The notes: a model not told the origin generated them from the sequence alone. A stretch of DNA of 64,000 bases from Simplicispira metamorpha (GCF_004341365.1 NZ_SLXH01000001.1:62001-126000); one strand, 5' to 3'. Shown: positions 9,674 through 18,611, counted from the stretch's first letter. A program made the numbers and translations.

Positions 9674-10480
9674 ATGAAACCCTCCGCAACGCTCTGGGCG
9701 CTTGGTTTGGTCGTGGCCAGCCTGGGGGCCACTGCTGGCGCCCAGGCCCCGGCCCCCGGCCGCCTGGCCCAGATTCAAGCCACGGGGCAGGTGCGGGTGT
9801 GCATCTGGCCGGATTACTACAGCATCTCGCTGCGCGACCCGCGCACGCAGCAGCTCACGGGCATTGATATCGACCTGGCGCACGAGCTGGCGCGCGACCT
9901 GGGCGCCAGCGTGCAATTTGTGGACAGCTCCTTTGCCCGCCTGGTGCCCGATGTGCTGGAAGCACGCTGCGACGTGGCCATGTTTGCCATTGGCATCATC
10001 CCGCAGCGCCAGCAGGTGCTGCGCTTTACGCGGCCCTATCTGGCCAGCGACGTGATGGCCATCACCACGCGCAGCAACCGCAGAATCCGCACCTGGGCCG
10101 ACATCGACCAACCGGGCACCATCGTGGCCGTGGCCAAGGGCACGCTGCACGAGCCCTTGATGCGTGAGCGCCTGAAAAACGCCGAGCTCATCGCCCCGGC
10201 CACCCCGCACGCACGCGAGCAGGAAGTGCTTTCGGGGCGCGCCGATGTGTTCATCACCGACTTCCCGTACTCGCGCCGCATGTTGGAAACCACCGATTGG
10301 GCGCGGCTGGTGGCCCCCTCCGGCACGTACCACATCACCTCCTATGCCTGGGCCATCAAGCCCGGCGACGACGCCTGGCACGAACGCCTGGAACAGTTCA
10401 TGCAAGCCATCAAACGCGATGGCCGCCTGCTGGCTGCTGCGCGCAAACACAAGCTTGACCCCATCGTCGTACTCGACTGA
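9674..10480 (+). CDS. Periplasmic solute-binding protein, family 3 (amino-acid type)
   Basis: 268 residues. A signal peptide covers about 1-23 (basic M-K-P, hydrophobic L-G-L-V-V-A-S-L, cleavage near A-G-A-Q). The mature part has the SBP_bac_3 pattern: G-I-D-I-D-L-A-H-E-L-A, R-C-D-V-A-M-F, F-T-R-P-Y-L and G-R-A-D-V-F-I-T-D. Such proteins bind polar amino acids or related organic ions in the periplasm. There is no ABC permease or ATPase beside it; instead the stop is 11 bases before a membrane diguanylate cyclase. I infer that it may deliver ligand to that sensor rather than to a transporter. The start was chosen at the ATG that begins the signal peptide; the frame is open further upstream through the repeat, without coding character. 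Confidence 0.88.
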   Translation: MKPSATLWALGLVVASLGATAGAQAPAPGRLAQIQATGQVRVCIWPDYYSISLRDPRTQQLTGIDIDLAHELARDLGASVQFVDSSFARLVPDVLEARCDVAMFAIGIIPQRQQVLRFTRPYLASDVMAITTRSNRRIRTWADIDQPGTIVAVAKGTLHEPLMRERLKNAELIAPATPHAREQEVLSGRADVFITDFPYSRRMLETTDWARLVAPSGTYHITSYAWAIKPGDDAWHERLEQFMQAIKRDGRLLAAARKHKLDPIVVLD

Positions 10481-10491
10481 ACAGCGCCCGT

Positions 10492-13230
10492 ATGTCCGCA
10501 CCCCTGTGGCCCTTGCCAGAGCGCGCTGCGGCGCGCGTGTCCGCACCGCAGCGCCTGGCGCGCAGCCCGCTTTTGCTGCTGGTCGGTTTGCAGCTGCTGC
10601 TGGCGCTGGCCGTGGCCGCAGGGGTGTGGGCCACCAGCGCGCACTTGCGGCGCCTGGCGCTGGACAACATGCTCCACCACTCCCAGGAGCAGACGCGCAG
10701 CCTGGAAGACCACCTGACGCAAAGCTTCAACCTGCTGCACATGCACCTGCGCGCCCTGGCGGCCGAGCACCCCGACCTCTCCGGCGAGCCGCAGCAGCTG
10801 AAAGACGCCCTGGTGGCACTGCAACACAAGCTGCCGTATCTGCGCTCTCTGTCAGCCCTGGACGCGCAGGGCACAGTGGTCATCAGCACCCACGCGGCCA
10901 ACCTGGGGCGTCAACTGCACCTGGACCCACTGCTGCCCCAGGTCGTACCGGGCACGGCGGGTGTTTTGCGCTTTGGCCATCCCTGGCGCGGGCGTGACTT
11001 TGCCGACGGCAGCCCCTGGCCGCACGAACGCCAGCCAGGGCCGGTGGTGGATGCGGGCTTTTTCCCCGTCACCCTGGTGCTGCCCGAGGCGCCACAGTGG
11101 CTGCTGGTGGCCGCCATCAACAGCGACTACTTCATCAACCCGGCACTGCACCGCCAGATGTCTGCGCCACTGCACCACAGCATCTATGCCGACGACGGCA
11201 CGCTGCTGTTTTCCTGTGCTGAAGATGAGCAACCCGGCACCGTGCTGGCCCCGCAGGGCCGGTTGGAACACATTCTGGAGCGCCAGATCGGCACCGCACA
11301 GTGGGCGCAGGCCGATGGCCAGGGGCAGCAGCTGGCGGCCTTTCGCACCTCGCGCAGCCACCCCTGGTTTGTGCTGTCGCAGACCCCGCGCCAAGAGGTG
11401 CTGCGCCCCTGGGAGCGGCAAACACGCAGCCTGACACTGATTGCGGCCTTGACCCTGGCTGCGCTGCTGCTGGTCACGGGCGCCCTGACCTGGCGCGTGC
11501 AGCGCACCCTGACGCGCGAAGAGCGCCACTTGGAAGAAAGCCGCCTGGCCGCCAGCGTGTTCTCGCACACCAGCGACCTGATCGCCATCACCGACCGCCA
11601 GGGGCGGGTACTGACCGTCAACCCGGCGTTTGAGCAGGGGCTGGGCTTCAGCGCCCAGGAAGTGCAAGGGCGCAAACTGGGCGAATGGGTCGATGGCCTG
11701 CCCGCCCCCACCAACTTTGCCGAGCTGTGGGCTGGCATGGGCAGCCACGGCACCTGGCAGGGCGAAGTGCAGGAGCGGCGCAAAGATGGCACGCCCCTGA
11801 CCGGCTGGCTGGCCATCAGCGCCGTGCGCGACCACCAGGGCCAGGTGGTGAACTACGTCGGCGTACTGCGCGATTTATCGCGCTTGCAGGCCGATGCGGC
11901 CACCATCCGCAAACTGTCGCTGGCGGTGGAGCAAAGCCCGACCAGCATCGTCATCACCTCCACCGAACCAGCCATCGAATACGCCAACCCGCAGTTCTTT
12001 CGCTCCACGGGCTACACCCCGCAAGAGGTACTGGGGCGCAACCCGCGCGTGCTGCAATCGGGCCAGACGGCCCAAAGCATCTACACGGCCATGTGGGCGG
12101 CGCTGTGCGCTGGCCAGGTGTGGCAGGGCGAATTCGTCAACCGGCGCAAGGACGGCAGCCTCTACATCGAAAGCGCCACCGTGGCGCCCCTGATCGATGC
12201 GGCAGGCCGCACCACCCACTACATGGGCATCAAGCAGGACATCACCGCCCAGAAAGCGGCAGAAAACGCCCTGCGCCTGACGGCCAGCGTGGTGGCCCAG
12301 ACCCACGACGGCGTGATGGTGTGCGATGCCCAGCGGCGCATCATCGACGTGAACCCCGCCTTTACGCGCATCACCGGCTATACCGGGGCGCAAGTGCTGG
12401 GGCGCAAGCCCAGCCTGCTGTCTGCGGGCAGCAAAAACCGGGAGCAATACCAGGACATGGAGGCCGCCCTGCGCGCGCACGGGCACTGGCAGGGAGAGTT
12501 CTGGAACCGGCGCAGCGACGGCAGCCTGTACGCCATCGCCAGCACGCTGAACACCGTGTGCGACGACGCGGGCAAGGTCACGCACTACATCAACGTGTTC
12601 AGCGACGTGACCGAGCGCAAGCACCAGAACGAGCACCTGGAGCTGCTGGCCCATTTCGACCCGCTGACGCGCCTGCCCAACCGCACCTTGTTGGCCGACC
12701 GCCTGGCGCAGGCCATGGCGCGCGTGCAGCCTGAGCAGCACCGGCTGGCCGTGTGCTTCATGGATTTGGATGGCTTCAAGGCCGTGAACGACACCCATGG
12801 CCACGAGGCCGGTGATGAGCTGCTGGTCATCGTGGCACGGCGCCTGGAAGCCCATGTGCGCACCGACGACACCGTGGCCCGGCAGGGCGGCGATGAGTTC
12901 GTCATCCTGCTCAACGGCCTGCCCAACCTGGCAGAGTGCGAACGCGCCGCCGGGCGGCTGCTGCAAGCCGTGCGCGAGCCCATCGTGGTGCATGGCCACA
13001 CCGTACAGGTGGGCGCCAGCATCGGCATTGCCCTGCACCCGCAAGACGGCAGCGATGCCGAAACCCTGCTGCGCTACGCCGACCAGGCCATGTACCAGGC
13101 CAAGCAGGGTGGACGCAACCGCTGGGTGTTCTACGCCCCCGGCATGGTGGAGGCGCCCAGCACCCCACGGCAAGCCACCGACCTGGCCCCACTGGCCCCT
13201 GACAGCCAGCTTCAACCACTATTAGATTAA
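10492..13230 (+). CDS. Membrane diguanylate cyclase with three PAS domains
   Basis: 912 residues. TM1 is at about 24-47, a periplasmic Cache-like sensor at about 48-310, TM2 at about 318-338, PAS domains at about 350-465, 470-590 and 595-705, and GGDEF at about 715-890. The catalytic motif is intact (R-Q-G-G-D-E-F, with GGDEF at 799-803) and an inhibitory RxxD site (R-T-D-D, 790-793) lies five residues upstream, so the enzyme should make c-di-GMP and be product-inhibited. No EAL domain follows. It is in an operon with the periplasmic binding protein at 9674. The last codons, including the TAA, lie inside repeat copy 2, so the C-terminal P-L-L-D was probably set by that element. Confidence 0.92.
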   Translation: MSAPLWPLPERAAARVSAPQRLARSPLLLLVGLQLLLALAVAAGVWATSAHLRRLALDNMLHHSQEQTRSLEDHLTQSFNLLHMHLRALAAEHPDLSGEPQQLKDALVALQHKLPYLRSLSALDAQGTVVISTHAANLGRQLHLDPLLPQVVPGTAGVLRFGHPWRGRDFADGSPWPHERQPGPVVDAGFFPVTLVLPEAPQWLLVAAINSDYFINPALHRQMSAPLHHSIYADDGTLLFSCAEDEQPGTVLAPQGRLEHILERQIGTAQWAQADGQGQQLAAFRTSRSHPWFVLSQTPRQEVLRPWERQTRSLTLIAALTLAALLLVTGALTWRVQRTLTREERHLEESRLAASVFSHTSDLIAITDRQGRVLTVNPAFEQGLGFSAQEVQGRKLGEWVDGLPAPTNFAELWAGMGSHGTWQGEVQERRKDGTPLTGWLAISAVRDHQGQVVNYVGVLRDLSRLQADAATIRKLSLAVEQSPTSIVITSTEPAIEYANPQFFRSTGYTPQEVLGRNPRVLQSGQTAQSIYTAMWAALCAGQVWQGEFVNRRKDGSLYIESATVAPLIDAAGRTTHYMGIKQDITAQKAAENALRLTASVVAQTHDGVMVCDAQRRIIDVNPAFTRITGYTGAQVLGRKPSLLSAGSKNREQYQDMEAALRAHGHWQGEFWNRRSDGSLYAIASTLNTVCDDAGKVTHYINVFSDVTERKHQNEHLELLAHFDPLTRLPNRTLLADRLAQAMARVQPEQHRLAVCFMDLDGFKAVNDTHGHEAGDELLVIVARRLEAHVRTDDTVARQGGDEFVILLNGLPNLAECERAAGRLLQAVREPIVVHGHTVQVGASIGIALHPQDGSDAETLLRYADQAMYQAKQGGRNRWVFYAPGMVEAPSTPRQATDLAPLAPDSQLQPLLD

Positions 13231-13275
13231 TAGCTGTTTGCGCTTATTCCACAAGGCCTAGGGGCTAATTTTTGT
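13219..13275 (+). repeat. Interspersed repeat, copy 2 (supplies the upstream stop codon)
   Basis: CTATTAGATTAATAGCTGTTTGCGC-type start, diverged right half (AGGCCTAGGGGCTAATTTTTG). It overlaps the last four codons of the diguanylate cyclase gene, whose TAA at 13228-13230 is part of the element. Confidence 0.75.
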
Positions 13276-13413
13276 AAAAACCCAGTACCCCTCGGCGCCA
13301 TCACGCCAAATGCCTAGAACAGGTTTTAAGATAGGCCCCCGCCCGCCTGGGCCCTTGCCTGCGAGCAGGCGCCCCCCGTTTCACTTGCCCCATGCCGCTT
13401 GTCGGCAGTGCCC

Positions 13414-14067
13414 ATGGCTTCTGCTTCCGATCCCCAGCGCCCTCCCCACCACCGCACGGCCACCGGTCAGGCCCAACGCGCCAAAACCCGGACGATGATC
13501 ATCCGGGCGGCCATTCCCGTTTTTGCCGAACACGGCCCGGACAGCCCGGTGATCGACCAATTTGCCAGCGCCGCAGGCATCTCCCGGGGCACGTTCTACA
13601 ACTACTTCGCCACCACTGGCGAGCTACTGCAAGCGACGATGGAGCTGCTGGCCAACGACCTGATCGCCAACATCGTTCCGGCCGTAGAGGACGAAACCAA
13701 TCCGGTGGTGCGCATGGCCACCGCCGCCCGCCTGTATTACCGCCAGGCCCGGCTGGACCCGCTGCTGGGCCGCTTCATGGACTCGATTTCCGGGGTGGGA
13801 GCCCTGGCCTCCGAGCATGGGCGCCAGGATCTGGAGGAAGCCATCGCCAAAAACCTCGTCCAAGTGCGTGACATGGAACTGGCGACGGCGATCGCTTACG
13901 GGGTGATGGTTTTTGCGCTACGCGCCCCCAGCGAGCACGAAAACATTGAGCAGCGCTCTATCGACGTAGTGCGCGCCATCTTGCGCGGGCTGGGCGCAAA
14001 ACCCGCCCTGATCGAGCGCGCCGTGGGTGTGCCCCTGCCCCCCATCGCACTGACACCTGCGGGTTAA
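13414..14067 (+). CDS. TetR/AcrR-family regulator of the adjacent aromatic operon
   Basis: 217 residues. The N-terminal HTH is at about residues 25-70 (R-T-M-I-I-R-A-A-I-P-V-F-A then A-G-I-S-R-G-T-F-Y-N-Y-F, the TetR recognition helix), followed by an all-helical ligand-binding region with no recognisable subfamily. The start is the ATG at 13414; a TTG at 13399 would add five residues. It lies directly upstream of the meta-cleavage genes in the same direction, and two tandem palindromes lie between its stop and the first catabolic gene. The simplest inference is a repressor released by an aromatic acid or its CoA ester or ring-cleavage product. TetR is uncommon for mhp-type operons, which usually use IclR or NtrC regulators. 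Confidence 0.88.
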   Translation: MASASDPQRPPHHRTATGQAQRAKTRTMIIRAAIPVFAEHGPDSPVIDQFASAAGISRGTFYNYFATTGELLQATMELLANDLIANIVPAVEDETNPVVRMATAARLYYRQARLDPLLGRFMDSISGVGALASEHGRQDLEEAIAKNLVQVRDMELATAIAYGVMVFALRAPSEHENIEQRSIDVVRAILRGLGAKPALIERAVGVPLPPIALTPAG

Positions 14068-14088
14068 TCCCAGGGCTCGCTTTCCCTT

Positions 14089-14134
14089 ACATTGACAGAA
14101 ATGTCATTGACGAAAGTGTCAATGTAAATAGACT
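14089..14134 (+). promoter_or_regulatory. Double-palindrome operator overlapping a putative promoter
   Basis: Two 14-bp palindromes, TGACAGAAATGTCA (14093-14106) and TGACGAAAGTGTCA (14108-14121), are separated by one base. The outer arms ACATTGACA (14089-14097) and TGTCAATGT (14117-14125) are exact reverse complements. A possible promoter overlaps them: -35 TTGACG at 14107-14112 and -10 TAGACT at 14129-14134 with a 16-base spacer. Half-sites repeat every 9 or 15 bases, a layout that suits two TetR dimers. The promoter call is weaker than the palindromes, which are plain in the sequence. Confidence 0.7.
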
Positions 14135-14228
14135 TCCGTCGGTCGTCTCTGGCGCGGTGCGTGTGGCACCGCCGCTGCCATGAATATGGTGTTCAGCCCC
14201 AGGCGAGACGATGCGATGAGAAGTCCCC

Positions 14229-15095
14229 ATGGCAGAGCCCTCCTTTCCCTCCCGCCGCGCCGAAGGCCATACCGAAAACGGCACGGCGTGGCATATCCAC
14301 TACCAGGTGCTCGGCAGCGGCCCTGACCTGCTGCTGTTGCACGGCGGTGGCCCCGGCGCTACCGGCCTGAGCAATTACAGCAAGAACCTGGACGCCCTGG
14401 CCTGCCAGTACCGCTGCTGGGTAATTGATCTCCCTGGCTGGGGCCAAAGCTCGAAAAACCTGAACGCCTTTGGCGGCGCAGGCCCATTTCAGAACGGCGC
14501 TCGGGCTGTTCTGGCCTTTATGGATGCGGTGGGCCTTGAGAAAGCCCATCTGGTAGGCAACTCCTTTGGCGGTTCGGCCGCACTGTGCCTGGCCATGGAG
14601 CACCCGCAGCGCGTGGACAAACTGGTGCTGATGGGCCCGGGCGGCGGTGTGGTGGCGGGCGCCACAGGCCCCACCGAAGGCATACAGCAACTGCTCACCT
14701 ATTACCTGGGTGAAGGCCCCACGCTGGAAAAACTCCAGGCTTTCCTGAAAAACCTGGTGTTTGACCAAAGCCTGCTGACTCCCGAACTGGTACAGCAGCG
14801 CTTCAAGGCCAGCAACGACCCGGCCATTTGCGCCAACCCGCCCCTGGTGCCCCCGCCCGGAGGGCCTGGCAAAGAAACTTTCATCAGCCTCGACACCCGC
14901 CTGGCCAGCTTGCCCCACCGCGCCTTGTTCGTCTGGGGCCTGCAAGACCGCGTCAATCCGGCAGCAGGCATGGAGCCCTTCAAAGCCATGCCTCAGGCGG
15001 ATTTTGTGCTGCTCGCTCGCTGCGGCCACTGGGCGCAGTGGGAGCACGCCGAGCGCTTCAACGACCTGGTGCTGGGCTTTCTACGCCACGGCTGA
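14229..15095 (+). CDS. Meta-cleavage product hydrolase (MhpC/BphD/HsaD-like alpha/beta hydrolase)
   Basis: 288 residues. It shows H-G-G-G-P-G-A near residue 40, the nucleophile elbow G-N-S-F-G-G (serine hydrolase, about 110-115), an acidic residue in the G-L-Q-D-R-V-N-P segment and the catalytic His in G-H-W-A-Q-W-E-H near the end. The G-N-S-F-G-G and H-G-G-G-P-G-A forms are those of carbon-carbon hydrolases that cleave ring-fission products such as 2-hydroxy-6-oxo-dienoates to 2-hydroxypentadienoate plus an acid. It is the first catabolic gene after the operator, and the dioxygenase start follows 53 bases after its stop. The released acid cannot be predicted from sequence. Confidence 0.88.
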   Translation: MAEPSFPSRRAEGHTENGTAWHIHYQVLGSGPDLLLLHGGGPGATGLSNYSKNLDALACQYRCWVIDLPGWGQSSKNLNAFGGAGPFQNGARAVLAFMDAVGLEKAHLVGNSFGGSAALCLAMEHPQRVDKLVLMGPGGGVVAGATGPTEGIQQLLTYYLGEGPTLEKLQAFLKNLVFDQSLLTPELVQQRFKASNDPAICANPPLVPPPGGPGKETFISLDTRLASLPHRALFVWGLQDRVNPAAGMEPFKAMPQADFVLLARCGHWAQWEHAERFNDLVLGFLRHG

Positions 15096-15148
15096 ACCCA
15101 GTTTTATTTTCCTGTTCCCTGTCCATACCAATTCCAAGGAGACATTTG

Positions 15149-16102
15149 ATGCATGCCGTAACCGACCTGGGCTATCTGGGCTTTGAGGTGTCCAACCTCG
15201 CCCGCTGGGACACCTTTGCCAGTGAGGTGCTGGGCCTGGCCACCCGCCCCGGGCCCGCCACCGTCGATGGGCGGCCCACGCGCCTACTGCGCATGGATCA
15301 CGCCAGCCACCGTTTCATCCTGGTCGAAGGCCCCGCCGACGATTGCGCCTTTGCTGGCTGGCGCGTAGCCGATGCGGCTGCAGTCCAAGCGTATGGCCAC
15401 CACCTCGATACCCTGGGCCTGCCGTGGACTTGGGGCTCGCAGACAGAACTGGCGCTGCGCGGCGTGCAGAAGATGCTGCATTTCCAAGACCCGGAAGGCA
15501 ATCGCCACGAGGTGTTTTGCGGCATCGCGCAAGGCGACGGCGCCTTTGTCTCCAGCCAGGTGTCCTCGGGCTTTGTGACGGGCGCCGGTGGTCTGGGCCA
15601 CATCGTCTATGAAGTGAACAACTACCCGGCCATGGTCGATTTTGCGCAGCGCGTGCTGGGTCTGCGCCTGAGTGACCACATCGACATGCCCGTCGGCCCG
15701 GACATGGCCATCGAAATTTCGTTCTTCCATGCCAACGAACGCCACCACTCGTTTGCCGTCGCTCCCCGGCCCCCGTTTGGCCCGCAAAAACGCATCCACC
15801 ATTTCATGCTGGAGGCTGGCAGCATCGCCGATGTGGGCCGCGCGCGCGACCGCTGCCACCAGGCGGGCCACGCCATAGGAATGGACATTGGTCAGCACCC
15901 CAACGACCAGATGATTTCTTTCTACGGCGCAACCCCCTCCGGCTTCTTCGTGGAGTTTGGCTACGGCGGCGTGCTGGTGGATGAAGCGCAATGGCAACCC
16001 ACCCGCTACCTGGGCATCAGCGCCTGGGGCCACCGGCCTCTGCCGCATTTTTCGGACATGCCCCTGCCACCCGGCATGCCCGCCCCCGCTGCCAACGCCT
16101 AA
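15149..16102 (+). CDS. Type I (vicinal oxygen chelate) extradiol dioxygenase
   Basis: 317 residues with two VOC modules (about 1-130 and 140-290), the length of BphC-type enzymes. Fe(II) ligands are recognisable in the second module: His151 (G-L-G-H-I-V), His217 or 218 (R-I-H-H-F-M-L-E) and Glu269 (F-F-V-E-F-G-Y). The acid/base His is in F-H-A-N-E-R-H-H-S (about 194). The enzyme opens a 3-substituted catechol next to its hydroxyls. The pathway's classical MhpB is a type II (LigB-like) enzyme, so this operon resembles hbpC/bphC or hpp-type routes rather than E. coli mhp. AAGGAGA precedes the ATG by six bases. Confidence 0.9.
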   Translation: MHAVTDLGYLGFEVSNLARWDTFASEVLGLATRPGPATVDGRPTRLLRMDHASHRFILVEGPADDCAFAGWRVADAAAVQAYGHHLDTLGLPWTWGSQTELALRGVQKMLHFQDPEGNRHEVFCGIAQGDGAFVSSQVSSGFVTGAGGLGHIVYEVNNYPAMVDFAQRVLGLRLSDHIDMPVGPDMAIEISFFHANERHHSFAVAPRPPFGPQKRIHHFMLEAGSIADVGRARDRCHQAGHAIGMDIGQHPNDQMISFYGATPSGFFVEFGYGGVLVDEAQWQPTRYLGISAWGHRPLPHFSDMPLPPGMPAPAANA

Positions 16103-16116
16103 ACCAGGAGAGCCCC

Positions 16117-17658
16117 ATGAACACCTCCGTGTTTGACACCGACGTTGCCATCATCGGCTACGGCCCCAGCGGCCTGGCCGCCGCCCTGAGCCTGGGCAGC
16201 TACGGCGTGCGCGCCATCGCCTTCGAGCGTGAGGCAGCCATCTACCCGCGCGCCCGCGCCATCACGGTCAACGACTGGACCATGCGTTGCTTCCAATCCG
16301 TGGGCATGGATCAGGCACTGGCCAAAGGCATGGACAAAACCGCCGCGCTGCGCTGGATAACCTACGACGGCAAACAGCTGATGCGCATGGACTTCCCGCC
16401 CTCGCGCCTGGGCGAACACCCCACTTCCTACGCCATCTACCAGCCCACGATGGAAGAAACCCTGCGCAAAGGCATGGAGCGCTACAACGACCAAGTGCAA
16501 GTGCGCTTTAGCGTCGAAGTGACCGACCTGCAGCAGGATGCCGAGGGCGTCACCGTCACCAGCAAAGATCTGGCCAGCGGCAAGGAAACCCGCATCCGCG
16601 CCCGCTACGCACTGGCCTGTGACGGCGGCTCCAGCCGCACCCGTGAGCGCCTGGGCATTCGCCTGATCGGCGAGACCGTGGAAACGCGCTGGGTAGTGAT
16701 CGATGGCAAGGTCAAACGCTGGTGGCCTGAGCGCAACATCCTGACGTTTTGGTCAGACAAAAAGCGGCCTGTCGTCGATGTGGCCCTGGCGCACGGCAAC
16801 CACCGCTGGGAAATCCCGTTGGAGCCGCACGAATCGGAAAAGGACTTTGCCACCCACGCACAGCTCTGGCAGCTGCTGAACAAGCTGGGCGTGACGGAGG
16901 ACGAAATCGAAATCCACCAGCACGCCTTCTACAAACACCACATCCGCCACGCCGAGCGCTGGCGCGATGGTCGCGTGTTTCTGCTGGGCGATGCGGGACA
17001 CCTGATGCCTCCGTGGGCGGGGGCGGGCATGCAGTCGGGCATTCGCGATGCCTTCAACCTGGGCTGGAAGCTGCACTGCGTACTGAAAGGCCAACTGCCC
17101 GATTCCATTCTGGACAGCTACGAAGCCGAACGCGCGCCCAACGTGGCGATGTACACCGCCATCGCCATTGAGCTGGGCCGCATCATCAAACAGGAGCTGA
17201 GCGAGGAAGAGTTGGCCGCCATGGCCCCGCCGCCAGACCAGCCACCGCCGGAGCCACCGCTGCTGGCAGCGCCCTTCCTGGAAGCGGGTTGGGTGCGGGG
17301 CCCACTGGGGCCAGACAGCATCGTCGGCAAGATGATTCCGCAACCGCGTGTGGCCGATGCCCAGGGCAAGCTGTGCCTGCTCGATGAGGTACTGGGCAAC
17401 GGCTTTGTACTGCTGGGCGATGGCCTAGACCCTGCAACGCTGCTGAGCGCCGAAGAAAAGGCCCAGTGGGATCGACTGGGCGCGCGCTATCTGACGGTGC
17501 TCTCAGTGGAGCAACGTGGCAAGGGCGCAGACGACATCATCGACTTGAATGGCACCTTGCTCGCCTGGCTACGCCAGTTCAGCGCACGGGCGATCGCCCT
17601 GCGTCCAGACCGCTTCGTGGCGGCCACCGATGCCACAGGACTGGCCGTACCCGCCTGA
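16117..17658 (+). CDS. FAD-dependent aromatic monooxygenase (MhpA/HbpA-like)
   Basis: 513 residues. The Rossmann FAD motif G-Y-G-P-S-G-L-A-A is at about 13-21, an R-A-R-A-I motif near 50, the DG motif (A-C-D-G-G-S-S-R-T-R) near 168-177, and the second FAD motif G-R-V-F-L-L-G-D-A-G-H-L-M-P-P near 285-300. This is the class A flavoprotein hydroxylase fold that places a hydroxyl ortho to an existing phenol, giving the catechol for the neighbouring dioxygenase. 3-(3-hydroxyphenyl)propionate, 3-hydroxycinnamate or 2-hydroxybiphenyl are substrates of relatives; which applies here is unknown. AGGAGAG lies just before the ATG, 14 bases after the dioxygenase stop. Confidence 0.9.
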   Translation: MNTSVFDTDVAIIGYGPSGLAAALSLGSYGVRAIAFEREAAIYPRARAITVNDWTMRCFQSVGMDQALAKGMDKTAALRWITYDGKQLMRMDFPPSRLGEHPTSYAIYQPTMEETLRKGMERYNDQVQVRFSVEVTDLQQDAEGVTVTSKDLASGKETRIRARYALACDGGSSRTRERLGIRLIGETVETRWVVIDGKVKRWWPERNILTFWSDKKRPVVDVALAHGNHRWEIPLEPHESEKDFATHAQLWQLLNKLGVTEDEIEIHQHAFYKHHIRHAERWRDGRVFLLGDAGHLMPPWAGAGMQSGIRDAFNLGWKLHCVLKGQLPDSILDSYEAERAPNVAMYTAIAIELGRIIKQELSEEELAAMAPPPDQPPPEPPLLAAPFLEAGWVRGPLGPDSIVGKMIPQPRVADAQGKLCLLDEVLGNGFVLLGDGLDPATLLSAEEKAQWDRLGARYLTVLSVEQRGKGADDIIDLNGTLLAWLRQFSARAIALRPDRFVAATDATGLAVPA

Positions 17659-17723
17659 GCCCCCCGCACACCGCGCCCAGAGAAGGCGCGGTGTTGAATT
17701 TGAAAATCACAGGAGACTTTTTC

Positions 17724-18611
17724 ATGCGTACCCATTTGCCCTTGTGGGGCCTTTGCCTGCTTGCCGCCACCCATGCCGTCCACGCCGCCGAGGGCGGTGG
17801 CTCCATCTACCAGCATGGCACCGAAAACTACATGGTCGGCGCCATTCCTCCCCCGGGCCTGTACGGCATGGTGTATGGCAACCACTACCGTACAGACCGC
17901 ATGAACAGCCCGACCGGGGAAAACCTGCAACTGCCCGGCTTCAAGGTGCGTGCCAGCGCGGTGGTGCCACGGCTGGTGTGGGTCTCTGGCGTGCAGGTGC
18001 TGGGAGGCCAGCTGGTGGCCCATGCCCTGGCGCCGTTGGCCGATATCGAGGTCAGTGTGGGCGGTATGCGCCAGCGCAAGTCCGGGCTGGGCGACATCAC
18101 CGTCGGTGCGGGGCTGGGCTACCACCACAGCCCGCAATTGCACAGCGCTGTCGCCGTCGATGTCATCTTGCCCACCGGTAGCTACACGCAAGGCGACCTG
18201 GCCAACCTGGGGCGCAATTACCGCGCCATCGAACCCATTTATGCCCTGAGCTACGTTGACCCCCAGGGCTTCAATGGCGATGTGCGCCTGGGCTACCTGT
18301 TCAACCAGCGCAACAAAGCCACCGACTACACCTCAGGCCAGGAGCTGCACTTTGACTACGCCGCAGGCTGGGGCGTTGGCAATGGCTGGACGGTAGGTGT
18401 GGGAGGCTACTACCGCAAACAAACCAGACTGGACCGGCAAGGCGGCGCCAGCCTGGCCAACAGCAAGAGCAGCGGCATGGCCATCGGCCCCTCGATCAAA
18501 TACGACAGCGGCAAAGGCTGGTTCATCACCGCCAAGTGGCAATCCGAACAACGCATGAAAAACGGCACGCAAGGCTCAGCCTTTTGGCTCAAAGCCGTGA
18601 TGCCACTGTGA
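17724..18611 (+). CDS. Outer-membrane channel of aromatic degradation operons (Phenol_MetA_deg / SphA-like)
   Basis: 295 residues. The signal peptide is about 1-22 (cleavage near V-H-A-A-E). The mature part is made of alternating short strands rich in Gly and aromatics and ends in a strand like K-A-V-M-P-L, typical of an outer-membrane beta barrel. The G-L-Y-G-M-V-Y-G-N-H-Y opening and D-V-I-L-P-T-G-S-Y segment match the MetA-pathway phenol-degradation family, thought to admit hydrophobic aromatic substrates. AGGAGA lies eight bases before the ATG. It is the last gene of the operon; no hydratase, aldolase or aldehyde dehydrogenase follows. Confidence 0.82.
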   Translation: MRTHLPLWGLCLLAATHAVHAAEGGGSIYQHGTENYMVGAIPPPGLYGMVYGNHYRTDRMNSPTGENLQLPGFKVRASAVVPRLVWVSGVQVLGGQLVAHALAPLADIEVSVGGMRQRKSGLGDITVGAGLGYHHSPQLHSAVAVDVILPTGSYTQGDLANLGRNYRAIEPIYALSYVDPQGFNGDVRLGYLFNQRNKATDYTSGQELHFDYAAGWGVGNGWTVGVGGYYRKQTRLDRQGGASLANSKSSGMAIGPSIKYDSGKGWFITAKWQSEQRMKNGTQGSAFWLKAVMPL

